Below, in pieces: positions 1-5,681 of a DNA stretch of 5,681 nt (the stretch's first letter is position 1; every line of letters begins with the position of its first letter). This DNA is from an uncultured Blautia sp. GTDB taxonomy: Bacteria > Bacillota > Clostridia > Lachnospirales > Lachnospiraceae. The DNA lies in contig CAAFRY010000176.1 in NCBI GenBank assembly GCA_900765525.1, positions 1-5,681 of the forward strand, written 5' to 3'. The translations under genes and the position numbers were made by a program. The notes beneath the pieces are model-generated. The model was not told the DNA's origin. It searched no databases and saw only the letters and a list, made by a program, of their open reading frames with translations.

Positions 1-1094
1 CGCTGCTGCAGTTTTTGTCCAGAGAGGACTTTCTGGAAAGAGGGATTCCTACCCTTGGATTTTATGGGACTTTCTCTCCTTTGGTACAGGGATATTCCTG
101 TGCAGAATCACCCTTTTGGCTGGGTAAGGCTTTTCTCTGCCTGCATCTTCCGGCGGAGCATCCTTTCTGGACTGCAACAGAGGTAAACGGGACATGGGAT
201 ACGCTAAAGAAAGATGAAGTGAAAGAAACTGTGCTTCATGGACCGGCATTATGCTTTACAAATCATGAGAGTAATGGAGAAACTATTCTGCGAACCGGGA
301 AAGTGGTAAAGGATAAAGGGGACCAACATGGTATGTGGAATTATTCCAAGCTCTGTTTCAATACCAAATATCCATGGGAAGCATCCCCTTGTTGCCAAGG
401 AAACCCCCTTACGGATATCGAATCTCAGCAATATGTTTTAAAAGACGAAACTTCGAAAACTGTACAGAAGGCAAACGTGACTTTTTGGTGCGGAGCAAAG
501 AAAGGCGTATTGTACAGAAGACAATTTTTTGACTATAATTTGCAGGATGAGTCTATGTGGATTCAGGCTATAAATCTAGCAGATTTTCCTGTAGAAAACG
601 GAATTTTTCGAGTAGATAAACACAGGCTGTTCCGACGTCCCGTGAGTTTTACATTGGGCGCCTATGGGTTTCCTGACAATGGGACAGAAATTATCCGAAA
701 AAGCAGTGAAGGGGCAGAAGCAATTATCTTAAAAGGCAGAGATTTTACCGGCAGAAAGAAGCAGCTGGCCATGACAATTTATCAGGGATGGGACAGTCTG
801 GATTATGTTGTCAGCAGAGGCAGCAACCCAGATTCAGAACAATCCATATTGGTCTACGCTGCAACAAGACTGCAGAAGCAGTATGGAGGATATGAGCCTT
901 ACCTTCTTATGTCTCAGGTGCTGACAAAAGAGAACCATGAGGATTTCTGTGAAGAAGAGATTTTTCCCGTGGAAACCTTGGAATACGAAGATGAAAAACA
1001 AGTAGGAAGCTATGGAACGCTCATTGTTACACTAAAAAATGGTATAAAAAGGGAAATTAACTTTGAGGGAATAGAAAGCGGACTAATGCTATAA
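1..1094 (+). CDS. DUF2264 family protein (C-terminal part; 5' end outside window)
   Basis: The reading frame is open from the first base (first full codon at 3-5) to the TAA at 1092-1094, giving about 364 visible residues. Recognisable DUF2264 signatures come early: a GIPTLGFYG stretch, then GYSCAESPFWLGKAF and LPAEHPFW (about nt 90-170), matching the family pattern of SPYWALKAF followed by LPxxHPFW. GMWNYSKLCFNTKYPW follows (about nt 330-380). The remainder, from about nt 420, is rich in short alternating strands and fits the beta-sandwich half of the family. Family members usually run to roughly 600 residues, so about 40 percent, mainly the helical N-terminal part, lies upstream. No signal peptide can be judged. 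The biochemical role is not established; the fold and the usual company of carbohydrate genes suggest polysaccharide or uronate metabolism, which is inference. A TTG at 15-17 is in frame but is not a credible start, because homology continues through it and there is no ribosome binding site. Confidence 0.88.
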   Translation, partial: LLQFLSREDFLERGIPTLGFYGTFSPLVQGYSCAESPFWLGKAFLCLHLPAEHPFWTATEVNGTWDTLKKDEVKETVLHGPALCFTNHESNGETILRTGKVVKDKGDQHGMWNYSKLCFNTKYPWEASPCCQGNPLTDIESQQYVLKDETSKTVQKANVTFWCGAKKGVLYRRQFFDYNLQDESMWIQAINLADFPVENGIFRVDKHRLFRRPVSFTLGAYGFPDNGTEIIRKSSEGAEAIILKGRDFTGRKKQLAMTIYQGWDSLDYVVSRGSNPDSEQSILVYAATRLQKQYGGYEPYLLMSQVLTKENHEDFCEEEIFPVETLEYEDEKQVGSYGTLIVTLKNGIKREINFEGIESGLML

Positions 1095-1101
1095 TAACGA
1101 C

Positions 1102-1156
1102 AAGAAAGAGCCTACGGCTTTGGGGAGAATTTCCCGGCAGCCGTAGGCTCTTTCTT
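1102..1156 (+). terminator. Rho-independent terminator after the DUF2264 gene
   Basis: A perfect 18-bp inverted repeat: AAGAAAGAGCCTACGGCT at 1102-1119 and its reverse complement at 1139-1156. The 19-nt loop contains a second small stem, GGGA pairing with TCCC. The descending arm ends in TCTTTCTTT, so the RNA leaves a U-rich tail. The stem starts 7 nt after the DUF2264 stop codon. The ascending arm is A-rich, so the hairpin could also terminate transcripts coming from the right on the minus strand, for example anything once reading through the HicB remnant. Confidence 0.9.
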
Positions 1157-1181
1157 TATCTATGGCTTATCCTCTTACTTA

Positions 1182-1301
1182 TTATCTTTGGATTTTGGCC
1201 AGAAGGGCTTCCTGTAAAACCTGTGAAAAATTTATGCCCATAGATACAGCTCGTTCATTCATCCAGGCTGGAATAGTAAGAGTTTTTTTGACGGATTTAT
1301 T
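1182..1301 (-). pseudogene. HicB-family antitoxin, C-terminal remnant
   Basis: Read on the minus strand from 1301 down to the TAA at 1184-1182, the frame gives 39 residues containing SVKKTLTIPAWMNERA and GINFSQVLQEALL. This closely fits the C-terminal end of HicB antitoxins, where a conserved (R/K)(S/A)VKKTLTIPxWLNE segment leads into the GxNFSxVLQEAL helix; this part is the ribbon-helix-helix-like DNA-binding region in many family members. The open frame extends to 1337, but residues upstream of Asn at 1299-1301 no longer look like HicB, and an in-frame stop sits at 1338-1340. The N-terminal RNase-H-like domain that neutralises HicA toxin is absent, no start codon or ribosome binding site precedes the fragment, and no hicA is found nearby. 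I read it as the decayed end of a lost toxin-antitoxin pair. Confidence 0.75.
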
Positions 1302-1309
1302 ACACGTAC

Positions 1310-1337
1310 TTGGCAAGAGAAGATGAGAATGTATCTT
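1310..1337 (+). promoter_or_regulatory. Possible promoter for the XerS-like recombinase gene
   Basis: TTGGCA at 1310-1315 (4 to 5 of 6 matches to the -35 box) and TATCTT at 1332-1337 (4 of 6 to the -10 box), separated by 16 bp. Transcription would begin near 1344, giving a leader of about 105 nt that contains the dif-like site at 1371-1401. This is the best-spaced candidate I found upstream of the gene, but both boxes are imperfect. Confidence 0.25.
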
Positions 1338-1370
1338 TTAGCAAGGTTTTAGTTTAGCGGACAAATACAG

Positions 1371-1401
1371 ATTTATCCGAAAAAGTATGGCTTTTTTTCG
1401 C
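1371..1401 (+). other. dif-like Xer recombination site (dif_SL type)
   Basis: The sequence includes TTTATCCGAAAAAGTATGG followed by C, seven T, and CG. From memory, the core of streptococcal and lactococcal dif_SL reads TCCGAAAAACTATAATTTTC; the window keeps TCCGAAAAA exactly (1376-1384), then TAT (1386-1388) and a T-rich right arm, about 15 of 20 core positions. An imperfect inverted repeat is visible: CGAAAAAG at 1378-1385 against CTTTTT(TT)CG at 1391-1400. It lies 47 nt upstream of the recombinase start codon, matching the known arrangement in which dif_SL sits next to xerS. The left arm is better conserved than the right. An AT-rich hairpin acting as a leader element is the alternative reading. 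The comparison sequence is recalled, not looked up. Confidence 0.6.
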
Positions 1402-1437
1402 TGCATATGGTAAACTACTCTCAAAACTAGGATTTTT

Positions 1438-1442
1438 GGAGG
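1438..1442 (+). promoter_or_regulatory. Ribosome binding site of the recombinase gene
   Basis: GGAGG at 1438-1442, 6 nt before the ATG at 1449-1451. This strong, well-spaced Shine-Dalgarno sequence fixes the start codon. Confidence 0.9.
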
Positions 1443-1448
1443 TTTTCT

Positions 1449-2516
1449 ATGGCTAAACAAATAACTTATCGTGAACAAGAAAAAATTGAAAATACAGTAA
1501 AATTACGGGAATTTCTCATGGAGCTGCCGCCTTATGTGAAGGATTATTTCCGGGCCAAGGAACCCACCACCTCAGACAAAACCCGTTTGTCTTATGCATA
1601 TGATTTGCGTGTGTTTTTCCGGTTTTTGCAGGAAACAAATCCTGTTGTTAAGGGCAAAACCATGGCTGATATTTCTGTTCAGGATTTAGCTCTTTTACAG
1701 CCTGTGGATTTCGAAGAATTTCAGGAATACTTAAAAGCTTATCAATCTCCGGATAAAAAATTGGAAACCAATTCCCGTACAGGTATTGCCAGAAAAATGT
1801 CCTGTCTGCGCAGTTTCTATGATTATCTGTGCAAACGCCAATTATTGGCCTCTAATCCGGTGCGCCTTGTGGATATGCCGAAAATTAAAGAAAAAGCCAT
1901 TATCCAACTGGACCCTGACGAGGTGGCCAATCTTTTGGATTATATGGAGAACTATGGCAGCCAGCTTTCCGGAGTTCAATTGTATCATTATAACAAACAA
2001 AAATACCGGGATTTAGCCATTATTACTCTTCTGCTGGGAACAGGTGTTCGTGTTTCGGAGTTAGTGGGATTAAACATAGGAGACGTGGATTTTAAAAATA
2101 ATGGAATCCGGATACTGCGCAAAGGTGGAAATGAAATGATTGTTTACTTTGGGCAGGAGGTAGAGAAAGCCCTGACAGATTATCTGGAGCTTTCCCGCAA
2201 TGGGATTACCCCTGTGGCCGGCCATGAAGAGGCACTGTTCCTCTCCGGCCAGCGGAAGCGAATCAGCGTAGATGCTGTAGAAAAGATGGTGAAAAAATAT
2301 GCTTCCGCTGTATCTGTAAAAACCATTACACCTCATAAACTTCGCAGTACCTATGGTACAGCTTTATATCGGGAAACCGGAGATATTTACCTGGTGGCCG
2401 ACGTGCTGGGACATGCAGATGTCAATACCACCAAAAAACATTACGCAAAGCTCAGTGACGCCAGACGTCGTTCTGCTTCCAAAGCAGTGGTTTTGCGGGA
2501 AAAACGTGAGAATTAA
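1449..2516 (+). CDS. xerS: Tyrosine recombinase, XerS-like
   Basis: A 355-residue site-specific recombinase of the phage integrase superfamily, which cuts and rejoins DNA through a 3'-phosphotyrosyl link. An N-terminal SAM-like core-binding domain spans about residues 25-140 (with LSYAYDLRVFFRFL and the helix ending FYDYLCKRQLLASNP). The catalytic domain spans about 150-340 and carries the full active site: Arg201 (TGVRVSEL), Lys225 (LRKGG), His296 and Arg299 (PHKLR), His322 (LGHAD) and nucleophile Tyr332 (HYAKL). XerC and XerD are near 300 residues, whereas XerS is about 356. The longer linker before NKQKYRDLAIITLLLGTG and the ISVDAVEKMVKKY segment also resemble XerS. XerS acts alone, with FtsK, to resolve chromosome dimers at dif_SL, and a dif-like site lies in this gene's leader. 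There is no arm-type DNA-binding domain, cargo or excisionase gene to suggest a phage or ICE integrase, though a mobile-element origin is not excluded. The gene converges on the helicase gene, 16 bp between stops. Confidence 0.75.
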   Translation: MAKQITYREQEKIENTVKLREFLMELPPYVKDYFRAKEPTTSDKTRLSYAYDLRVFFRFLQETNPVVKGKTMADISVQDLALLQPVDFEEFQEYLKAYQSPDKKLETNSRTGIARKMSCLRSFYDYLCKRQLLASNPVRLVDMPKIKEKAIIQLDPDEVANLLDYMENYGSQLSGVQLYHYNKQKYRDLAIITLLLGTGVRVSELVGLNIGDVDFKNNGIRILRKGGNEMIVYFGQEVEKALTDYLELSRNGITPVAGHEEALFLSGQRKRISVDAVEKMVKKYASAVSVKTITPHKLRSTYGTALYRETGDIYLVADVLGHADVNTTKKHYAKLSDARRRSASKAVVLREKREN

Positions 2517-2532
2517 AGATTTGTCAGCAATT

Positions 2533-5232
2533 TTACTCCAACGCACCCTTTATGGTTTTTCTTTTATAAATTTTCCGCTGATTTTTATTAGAGAAGCTTA
2601 CTGCCCTTCCTTTTAGCAGGAGCCTTCGTCCTTCTGAGTTTCTGGTATAAACCAACCGGTATTTGCCTATGTAGGGTTCCAGGACTTTTTGGAACAGCTC
2701 AGCCCTATCCCTTGTTCCGGCGAATATATCAGGGACGCAGAAATATTCTACCGGGTTTTCCGGATTTCTTCCGTAACACAGCAAATACCGCTGTTTTTCA
2801 ATGGGGCTGAGCATTTGGGCAAGAGCTTCTGCAAATAAGGCTTTTTCCCGGTCAGTGCCTCCCTGCAGATAGGCGTAAAACCGAAGGCCAGGTTCCTCAT
2901 GGGTTACAATCTGACAGGCGGAATTTATCTGCTTGTCTTTTATTAAGGCCGCCAAAAGCCCCTTCCCAAGGGCTTTATAGCGACTCATAGGGGTAAGCCA
3001 GCGGATTATCCGCCCTCCAAAAAACAGAGTGCCTAAAAGAAAGGCCAAAGTTAAGAAAAGAAAAAACGTATTTTCTCCCACTGTACCGGAAAATAGCCAA
3101 TGCCGCAAAACAAAATTGCAAATTTGAAGGATTGTCAAAAGAATCTGGGCACCCACTGCATGATAGAAAGAGAACCCGGGCTTCATTCCCTTTTTATCTG
3201 TGCCGCATTGATGGACGGTTTCTGTTTTCTCGTATACATATACTGCTTTCTTCCACTGCGCTGCCACGATTTCCCTGTTAGAAGAAAGATTTTCCATTTC
3301 TTCGTTGATGTTCAGAATATGCTCTGGGCTGTAAGGTCTGCTTACAATGGATAGCCTGTCCATGCCGTTTTCAATAACAGCAGAGTCATAACGTAGCCCC
3401 ATTACCCCTTCCATTCGTTTTTCCAGAGTATCCAAATCCTGAGAGACCTCCATTTGCTGCATATTTGTATCATACTCTCTACATCCTGTTCTGCTTACTC
3501 TTCTCTCCTCCTTTTCTTGCTGTTCTTTTTCCGGCAGAACGGACACCAGATGCCAGATATTGCTGACCTTTTCCGGCGCCTTAGGGTCTATGCGGATTGC
3601 ACGGCCACGCATTTGATTGCCCAGCACATAGGACCCTACGGAGCTGGCAAGTATAAGGGCGTTGATACAGGGAGAATCCCATCCCTCCCCCAGAAGGGAT
3701 TTGCTTCCTATCAAAATTTCTATTTCACCCTCCTCAAAAAGGCGGGTAAGAATTTGTGTATACAAGTGCAGACGGTTCTCCGGTGCAATTTCTATGTAGC
3801 CTAAATCCTTTCCACTGCCGTCCTGCAAGGGCTTTATATCCCGGATAATTTCCTCTTGCGTAAAGCATCCGGTAAGCTGGGCTTGTTTAACAAAGGCTTC
3901 CATTGCTTCCCTGGGAAAAACAAGAAGACTTCCGCATAGAATTCCCAGCTTCCAGTCCATGGCCTGCCTCCTGAGTAGTTCAAAAACCGGCAGCACCCCC
4001 AGGGTCTGGATTTCTTTTTCCGGCATACCCAGAAAAGGCCGGGTTTCTTTTCGGATATAGTCTGTAAGAATTAACAGACGCAGCCTTTTTCTCATGGAAG
4101 AATACTCCCAGGAAGCAATTTTTACAATGCTGTCCAGTTTTCCCCTACTGTTTAAAAGGAGCTTCTCTAAAGCATGGTTCATGCAGAAGCAAACCTGTTT
4201 CTTTTCTATGAGCCCTTTAGCTTTCAACTCTTTTATCAGATGTTCTTTATAGAACCGGTCTGTAGTATAGCTGTCTTCGTCCTCGTAAAGGAATCCCTGA
4301 AGGAGAAGCTCCATCCATTTTTCTGACATATCAGGCAGGGCTTTTACCTGAAGGAGGGAAAGCCATTTATCAGAATAGGGAATCCCCTGGGCCTGAGCGT
4401 AAATCAGCAGGGATGACAAATAGGCGGGATTATCCAGCAGAGCATCATAATAATTTTCGTAATCCATCAGTCCTTTGTGAGAGGAAACCGCTTCCTTCAG
4501 TCTGTTGTCACCCAATAGTTGAAAAAGTGTATTTTCTGCTGTGGACCGGAACTGTTCCAGAGCAGCCGCCTCTTCTCCTGCAGGATGATTAAAATATACA
4601 TAATCCTGGTGCGGACACAGACTGCCCTCTTTTACCAGCTCCGGCACTGTAATCTCAGCGTCAATAGGACCACACATAGCCAAATACCTCTGCCATTGGG
4701 ATGGGGATGCGTCATAGGGAGGTGTTGCAGTCAGGGAGATAACTGTCACCTGCCCCATTACTTTCATAAAATCCTCCAGAGCCTTCCACCATTGATTTTT
4801 CAGATGATGGCACTCGTCCAGGCAAATGGTCTGGATTTCCGCTTTTTTAAGGGAGGACAGGAAGGCGGAAGGGTTCTGCTCTGTCATAGCCTGATACAGG
4901 CTTTGGTAGGTAATGGCTGTAAGCAGACTTGGAGAATTACCATTATTGGATAGGTAGTCTGAGGGATTTTTCCCATCCAGCAAGAAAGACTGACTGATAC
5001 GTTCCAGCCACTGCTGCCGGATAAGAATCCGGGGTGAAAGAATCAGACAAGGCTTTCCGCACCGGCGGATAAGCTCAATTCCCAGAGTCGTCTTTCCAGC
5101 GCCGGGAGCTGCTGCGATATGTATTTTTCCGTCCTGCAGATAGCTCTGTGCTTCCGCTAAAACCCTGGCCTGATAACTTCTCCAGGTTCCCTGAAACCAT
5201 AGAATTCCATCGTACACATTTTTCTTTTCCAA
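2533..5232 (-). CDS. Membrane-anchored SF2 DEAD/DEAH-type helicase
   Basis: An 899-residue protein with a complete superfamily 2 helicase core. Motifs in order: RSYQ (18-21), Walker A PGAGKTT (43-49, Lys47), Ia-like LILSPRILIRQQW (63-75), motif II DECH (139-142), motif III TAT (168-170), motif V GEGWD (515-519) and motif VI QMRGRAIR (540-547, finger candidates Arg544 and Arg547). It should use ATP to translocate on or unwind nucleic acid. A mostly helical insert of about 200 residues (about 212-425) separates the RecA lobes. After a charged stretch (565-685) come two hydrophobic helices, about 690-712 and 721-740, then a 160-residue domain I do not recognise and a basic tail. Flanking Lys and Arg suggest a hairpin with both ends cytoplasmic. 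The start is TTG at 5232-5230, supported by AAGGAG 8 nt upstream; GTG at residue 6 is a weaker alternative. No terminator is visible after the stop. The substrate is unknown; nuclease, methylase and defence partners are not visible. Confidence 0.85.
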   Translation of the reverse strand: MEKKNVYDGILWFQGTWRSYQARVLAEAQSYLQDGKIHIAAAPGAGKTTLGIELIRRCGKPCLILSPRILIRQQWLERISQSFLLDGKNPSDYLSNNGNSPSLLTAITYQSLYQAMTEQNPSAFLSSLKKAEIQTICLDECHHLKNQWWKALEDFMKVMGQVTVISLTATPPYDASPSQWQRYLAMCGPIDAEITVPELVKEGSLCPHQDYVYFNHPAGEEAAALEQFRSTAENTLFQLLGDNRLKEAVSSHKGLMDYENYYDALLDNPAYLSSLLIYAQAQGIPYSDKWLSLLQVKALPDMSEKWMELLLQGFLYEDEDSYTTDRFYKEHLIKELKAKGLIEKKQVCFCMNHALEKLLLNSRGKLDSIVKIASWEYSSMRKRLRLLILTDYIRKETRPFLGMPEKEIQTLGVLPVFELLRRQAMDWKLGILCGSLLVFPREAMEAFVKQAQLTGCFTQEEIIRDIKPLQDGSGKDLGYIEIAPENRLHLYTQILTRLFEEGEIEILIGSKSLLGEGWDSPCINALILASSVGSYVLGNQMRGRAIRIDPKAPEKVSNIWHLVSVLPEKEQQEKEERRVSRTGCREYDTNMQQMEVSQDLDTLEKRMEGVMGLRYDSAVIENGMDRLSIVSRPYSPEHILNINEEMENLSSNREIVAAQWKKAVYVYEKTETVHQCGTDKKGMKPGFSFYHAVGAQILLTILQICNFVLRHWLFSGTVGENTFFLFLTLAFLLGTLFFGGRIIRWLTPMSRYKALGKGLLAALIKDKQINSACQIVTHEEPGLRFYAYLQGGTDREKALFAEALAQMLSPIEKQRYLLCYGRNPENPVEYFCVPDIFAGTRDRAELFQKVLEPYIGKYRLVYTRNSEGRRLLLKGRAVSFSNKNQRKIYKRKTIKGALE

Positions 5233-5240
5233 ACACTTTT

Positions 5241-5246
5241 CTCCTT
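5241..5246 (-). promoter_or_regulatory. Ribosome binding site deciding the TTG start of the helicase
   Basis: On the minus strand AAGGAG (5246-5241) precedes the TTG at 5232-5230 by 8 nt. The run continues as AAAAAGGAGAAAA, a strong Shine-Dalgarno for a Firmicute. No ATG with comparable spacing exists, so the rare TTG start is preferred. Confidence 0.8.
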
Positions 5247-5286
5247 TTTCAACGATTAGTTTTACACGGATAATCCTTTATTTTTG

Positions 5287-5315
5287 ATTATACTAGAAAA
5301 TTCTCAGAGTGTCGA
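5287..5315 (-). promoter_or_regulatory. Sigma-A-type promoter of the helicase gene
   Basis: On the minus strand, TCGACA (5315-5310; 5 of 6 to TTGACA), a 17-bp spacer, and a perfect TATAAT (5292-5287). Transcription would start near 5280, leaving a leader of about 48 nt before the TTG codon. The leader contains a short palindrome, GGAT-A-ATCC on the + strand at 5268-5276, of unknown meaning. Confidence 0.75.
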
Positions 5316-5340
5316 ACAAAGCTGCACGGAAAAATTATAC

Positions 5341-5369
5341 TTTCCTATGGTTTTTTAGTCTGCTATACT
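5341..5369 (+). promoter_or_regulatory. Extended -10 promoter of the response regulator gene
   Basis: TGCTATACT at 5361-5369 is an extended -10 element (TG, one base, then TATACT with 5 of 6 matches). The -35 region at 5341-5346, TTTCCT at 17-bp spacing, is poor, as often seen with extended -10 promoters. The start point would be near 5376, giving a leader of about 38 nt. It lies back to back with the helicase promoter, 25 bp apart, so a single bound regulator could affect both. Confidence 0.6.
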
Positions 5370-5394
5370 GAATGAAAACAATTGACATTTTAAG

Positions 5395-5399
5395 AAGGA
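5395..5399 (+). promoter_or_regulatory. Shine-Dalgarno of the response regulator, unusually spaced
   Basis: AAGGA at 5395-5399 is the only good Shine-Dalgarno, but it is 14 nt from the ATG at 5414 and only 2 nt from an in-frame TTG at 5402. Neither spacing is ideal. The ATG is preferred because the protein then begins MKLAVCDDD, the normal first strand of a receiver domain. Confidence 0.45.
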
Positions 5400-5413
5400 T
5401 TTTGGTATCAAAA

Positions 5414-5681
5414 ATGAAACTTGCGGTATGTGATGATGATATGATATTTTTAAAGCAAATCAAAAAGGAATTAGAGACTTATTATAGCAGTCTGGACATA
5501 GGAGTGGAAACCTTTACCCTGGCCACAGAGCTATTGGAAGCAGTAGAAAAAAATCCCTATGCCTATGGCTGTGTCTTTATGGATATAGAAATGCCCCAGA
5601 TGGATGGAATGGAAGCTACACGCAGACTGAAAGCCCTCAATCAAAGCCTTCCGGTAGTATTTCTCACCAGCCATACGGACC
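5414..5681 (+). CDS. Response regulator receiver domain, probably LytTR/AgrA type (3' end outside window)
   Basis: The first 89 residues of a two-component response regulator. The acidic pocket is Asp7-Asp8-Asp9 (VCDDD) at the end of strand 1, the phosphoacceptor is Asp57 in FMDIEMPQMDG, and the switch residue is Thr85 in VVFLTSH after strand 4. The conserved Lys at the end of strand 5 would lie just past the window edge. A cytoplasmic receiver of this kind is phosphorylated by a partner sensor kinase and then drives its output domain. The CDDD opening, the long loop before FMDIEMP and the MEATRRLK helix are typical of the LytTR (AgrA/VirR) branch in Clostridia, but the output domain is not visible, so that subtype is inference. 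The kinase, often encoded next to the regulator, probably lies further right. The gene is transcribed away from the helicase. Confidence 0.88.
   Translation, partial: MKLAVCDDDMIFLKQIKKELETYYSSLDIGVETFTLATELLEAVEKNPYAYGCVFMDIEMPQMDGMEATRRLKALNQSLPVVFLTSHTD

Noticed and set aside
49..532. Short open frames on both strands inside the DUF2264 gene
   Set aside because: They overlap a strongly conserved coding frame, have no ribosome binding sites and their translations resemble no protein family.
1389..1416. Bacillus-type dif half site: TATGGTAAACT at 1406-1416 resembles the XerD arm TTATGTAAACT
   Set aside because: Only 8 of 11 positions match, and the 11 bases where the XerC arm should be (1389-1399) do not resemble it. 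The dif_SL-like match at 1371-1401 is better and fits the adjacent recombinase.
2545..2560. ACC-CTTTAT-GGT followed by TTTTT as a terminator for the recombinase gene
   Set aside because: The stem is only 3 bp and the T run lies within the helicase coding sequence; too weak to support.
3100..4953. Three + strand open frames of 84, 116 and 144 codons opposite the helicase gene
   Set aside because: They are antisense to an intact helicase frame with conserved motifs. Their translations are Cys, Leu and Phe rich in the manner of antisense shadows, and no Shine-Dalgarno supports them.
5382..5411. TTGACA at 5382-5387 with TATCAA at 5406-5411 as a promoter
   Set aside because: The -10 would touch the ATG at 5414 and transcription would start inside the coding region; the extended -10 at 5361-5369 is a better candidate.
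1..5681. CRISPR array, tRNA, rRNA, insertion sequence ends or riboswitch
   Set aside because: I saw no regularly spaced repeats, no cloverleaf or rRNA sequence, no transposase frame and no recognisable riboswitch core on either strand.

Overview
The window looks like chromosomal DNA from a low-to-moderate-GC Firmicute, most likely a gut-type Clostridium relative in the Lachnospiraceae. The basis is AGGAG-type ribosome binding sites, a TTG start codon, a DUF2264 protein, a LytTR-type response regulator and a HicB-like antitoxin remnant. Species cannot be fixed from the sequence alone.

Layout from left to right. (1) The 3' half of a DUF2264 gene on the + strand, ending at 1094 and closed by a strong 18-bp hairpin terminator (1102-1156). 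(2) A gap of about 350 bp (1095-1448) with no intact gene. It holds the terminator, a minus-strand fragment coding for the C-terminal end of a HicB-family antitoxin (1182-1301), and a 31-bp sequence at 1371-1401 that resembles the dif_SL recombination site of streptococci and lactococci. (3) A complete 355-residue tyrosine recombinase on the + strand (1449-2516). Its length, catalytic-domain sequence and the dif-like site in its leader all point to XerS, the single-recombinase chromosome dimer resolution enzyme. (4) A convergent minus-strand gene (2533-5232) for an 899-residue superfamily 2 DEAD/DEAH-type helicase that carries a two-helix membrane hairpin and an unrecognised C-terminal domain. 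(5) A divergent promoter region (about 5233-5413). (6) The start of a + strand response regulator (5414 to the window end), probably of the LytTR/AgrA type.

The genes do not form one operon. The recombinase and helicase converge with only 16 bp between their stop codons, and the helicase and response regulator diverge from back-to-back promoters. The most interesting signal is the pairing of a XerS-like recombinase with a dif_SL-like site just upstream of its own gene, outside the streptococci. If correct, it places the chromosome terminus, or a mobile element that copies the system, at this locus. The second is the membrane-anchored helicase, whose role I do not recognise.
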